Below, one piece after another: positions 42,561 to 43,329 of a stretch of DNA of 43,329 bases; within the stretch, counting starts at the first letter, position 1, and each line of letters opens with the position of its first letter. The notes beneath the pieces were generated by a model. That model was not told the origin of the DNA. It made no database searches and was given only the letters and a program-made list of their open reading frames with translations. The stretch spans positions 1 to 43,329 of the forward strand of contig CABUNR010000008.1 of assembly GCA_902492995.1 (NCBI GenBank), given 5' to 3'. The position numbers were made by a program, and so were the translations under genes. This DNA is from OMSK01 sp902492995 (GTDB taxonomy: Bacteria > Bacillota_I > Bacilli_A > RF39 > UBA660).

Positions 42561-42710
42561 CTAGTACGCAAGCACCGAACGAGCCGAAACGTATCTGCTG
42601 GAACCACCAGTGTAACGGAAGAAACCAAGCACACCTGCTCCGGTACCATTGAGCCAGCTACCACCACGTCGGAAGAAAGGGTACGTAGGAGAAACAAAGT
42701 ACGCGCAATC
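42561..42710 (-). other. Putative variable repeat (VR) of a diversity-generating retroelement
   Basis: 80 of 150 bases are G or C (53%), against 43 of 150 in the adjacent 42711-42860 (29%). Codons end largely in C or G (GCG TAC, ACG TAC, TTC TTC, TCC AGC, GTG CTT GCG TAC), unlike the rest of the window. It sits at the extreme 3' end of a lectin-fold gene, where VRs lie. No template repeat or reverse transcriptase lies within the window. Confidence 0.6.
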
Positions 42711-43329
42711 ATTAAACCATAAACTTCTATCATTTGATGAATTTGTTTTAGTGTTGGCGATTTCTTTTGTAGCATCTCCTAGTTTTCCACTAGTATATTT
42801 ATACCAGTTATCTGTACCTATAGCATCACTACTTACATATGAATCATAGTATTTTTTATCTGGGAAGTCTAGTCCACTTGGATTTGATCCACCTGAATTA
42901 CCATATAATCCCTTAAAGCCACTGTTATATGTACTATTTTGACCAGAATATAGATTTCCATTAGAGTCCTCTAATACGCCCATTACGTACTCCCAAGACC
43001 CTCCACTCATATCATATATTCCTGTTATATTTCCTGTTGTACTAGCTAAATATCCTTTAGCTGTATTATATTTATTTGTACAATCACTACTATTTGATAC
43101 TACAGCCTCTGATATTGTATTTGCTGCACATCCAGTTATAGTCGCTCCATATTCCCATTGTCCAGAAAAAGCTGCACTTTTTCCATAATATCCTGTATTT
43201 ATGTTATTTATAGTAACTTCTGTACATGTAGAACTATTACATCTACCATACTTTGAATATGTTAGGTATGCAGTTGCTCCCCACTCCATATTTGTCATCA
43301 TATGACTATTTAAATTTGTATGACTATTT
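42561..43329 (-). CDS. Formylglycine-generating-enzyme/C-type-lectin-like surface protein, partial; likely DGR target
   Basis: The frame is open to the window edge (NSHTNLNSHMMTNMEWG), so the N-terminus lies outside. The visible ~256 residues have the sulfatase-modifying-factor fold pattern: TNMEWGATAYLTYSKYGRC, GIYDMSGGSWEYVMG and, near the end, FFRRGGSWLNG. In secreted relatives of gut Bacillota this domain follows a prepilin or signal anchor. Several Cys pairs (RCNSSTC) suggest an exported protein. The last 50 codons (42561-42710) differ sharply in GC and codon use from the rest and carry the RGG-x-W-x-NG-x(n)-G arrangement of DGR-diversified C-type lectin folds. The gene ends right at the end of this stretch. 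A catalytic FGE is unlikely. Confidence 0.75.
   Translation of the reverse strand, partial: NSHTNLNSHMMTNMEWGATAYLTYSKYGRCNSSTCTEVTINNINTGYYGKSAAFSGQWEYGATITGCAANTISEAVVSNSSDCTNKYNTAKGYLASTTGNITGIYDMSGGSWEYVMGVLEDSNGNLYSGQNSTYNSGFKGLYGNSGGSNPSGLDFPDKKYYDSYVSSDAIGTDNWYKYTSGKLGDATKEIANTKTNSSNDRSLWFNDCAYFVSPTYPFFRRGGSWLNGTGAGVLGFFRYTGGSSRYVSARSVLAY

Noticed and set aside
42554..42775. Overlapping minus-strand ORF across the VR
   Set aside because: Another frame of the lectin-like gene, open because the stretch is GC-rich; it has no SD or recognisable protein pattern.

Overview
The window is a very AT-rich (about one quarter G+C) bacterial chromosome segment in the style of the Bacillota. Low-GC Gram-positive markers include ireB-ruvX-DUF1292-mltG-trmR in the usual Bacillus order, SpoIIP, a T-box leader, strong Shine-Dalgarno (SD) sequences, and promoters with a near-consensus -35, a 16-18 bp spacer and a TATAAT -10, often in the extended form TGATATAAT. 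Together with the very low GC and the surface proteins carrying prepilin-type N-termini and MBG/lectin-like domains, this resembles uncultured gut Bacilli/Mollicutes-related lineages such as RF39. That placement is inference. TGA is read as a stop and tRNA genes encode their own CCA.

Almost everything up to 38.9 kb is on the minus strand. Reading along that strand from high to low coordinates: an envelope operon (alanine racemase-like enzyme, ATP-grasp amino-acid ligase, AsnB-type amidotransferase; 34.7-38.9 kb); ireB-ruvX-DUF1292-mltG-trmR (32.0-34.6 kb); tRNA-Ile; a block of poorly characterised genes (26.0-31.6 kb) with a P-loop ATPase, a Cys-cluster protein and several orphans; an indirect aminoacylation operon gatC-gatA-gatB-aspS under an Asn-type T-box (20.8-25.96 kb); a PepS/AmpS-like aminopeptidase; a tRNA-Asn/tRNA-Glu transcript; a TPR protein; a TelA-like gene with a giant coiled-coil partner (12.9-17.4 kb); fmt; secG; spoIIP with a small membrane partner; a giant repeat-built surface gene (3.7-10.1 kb); a small lipoprotein; an ABC transporter; and holA. 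A divergent plus-strand pair at 39.1-41.8 kb encodes an EnvC-like M23 peptidase and an oligosaccharide flippase.

The right end (41.8-43.3 kb) is accessory DNA: a decayed gene, a tail resembling a PD-(D/E)XK transposase, and the 3' part of a gene for a formylglycine-generating-enzyme/C-type-lectin-like protein. Its last 150 bases are 53% GC against 29% for the 150 bases beside them, with the layout expected of the variable repeat of a diversity-generating retroelement (DGR).

Most notable observations: (1) the probable DGR variable repeat; (2) a single in-frame TAA splitting a giant prepilin-anchored MBG-repeat protein of about 2,140 codons; (3) an ABC ATPase that appears to start at ATT; (4) a T-box whose specifier loop holds GAA and AAC one base apart, next to tRNA-Asn and tRNA-Glu genes; (5) an mltG start where a hairpin appears to bridge a distant SD; (6) a possible D-amino-acid ligation/amidation module for peptidoglycan; and (7) uncharacterised TelA/coiled-coil and ATPase/Cys-cluster gene sets.
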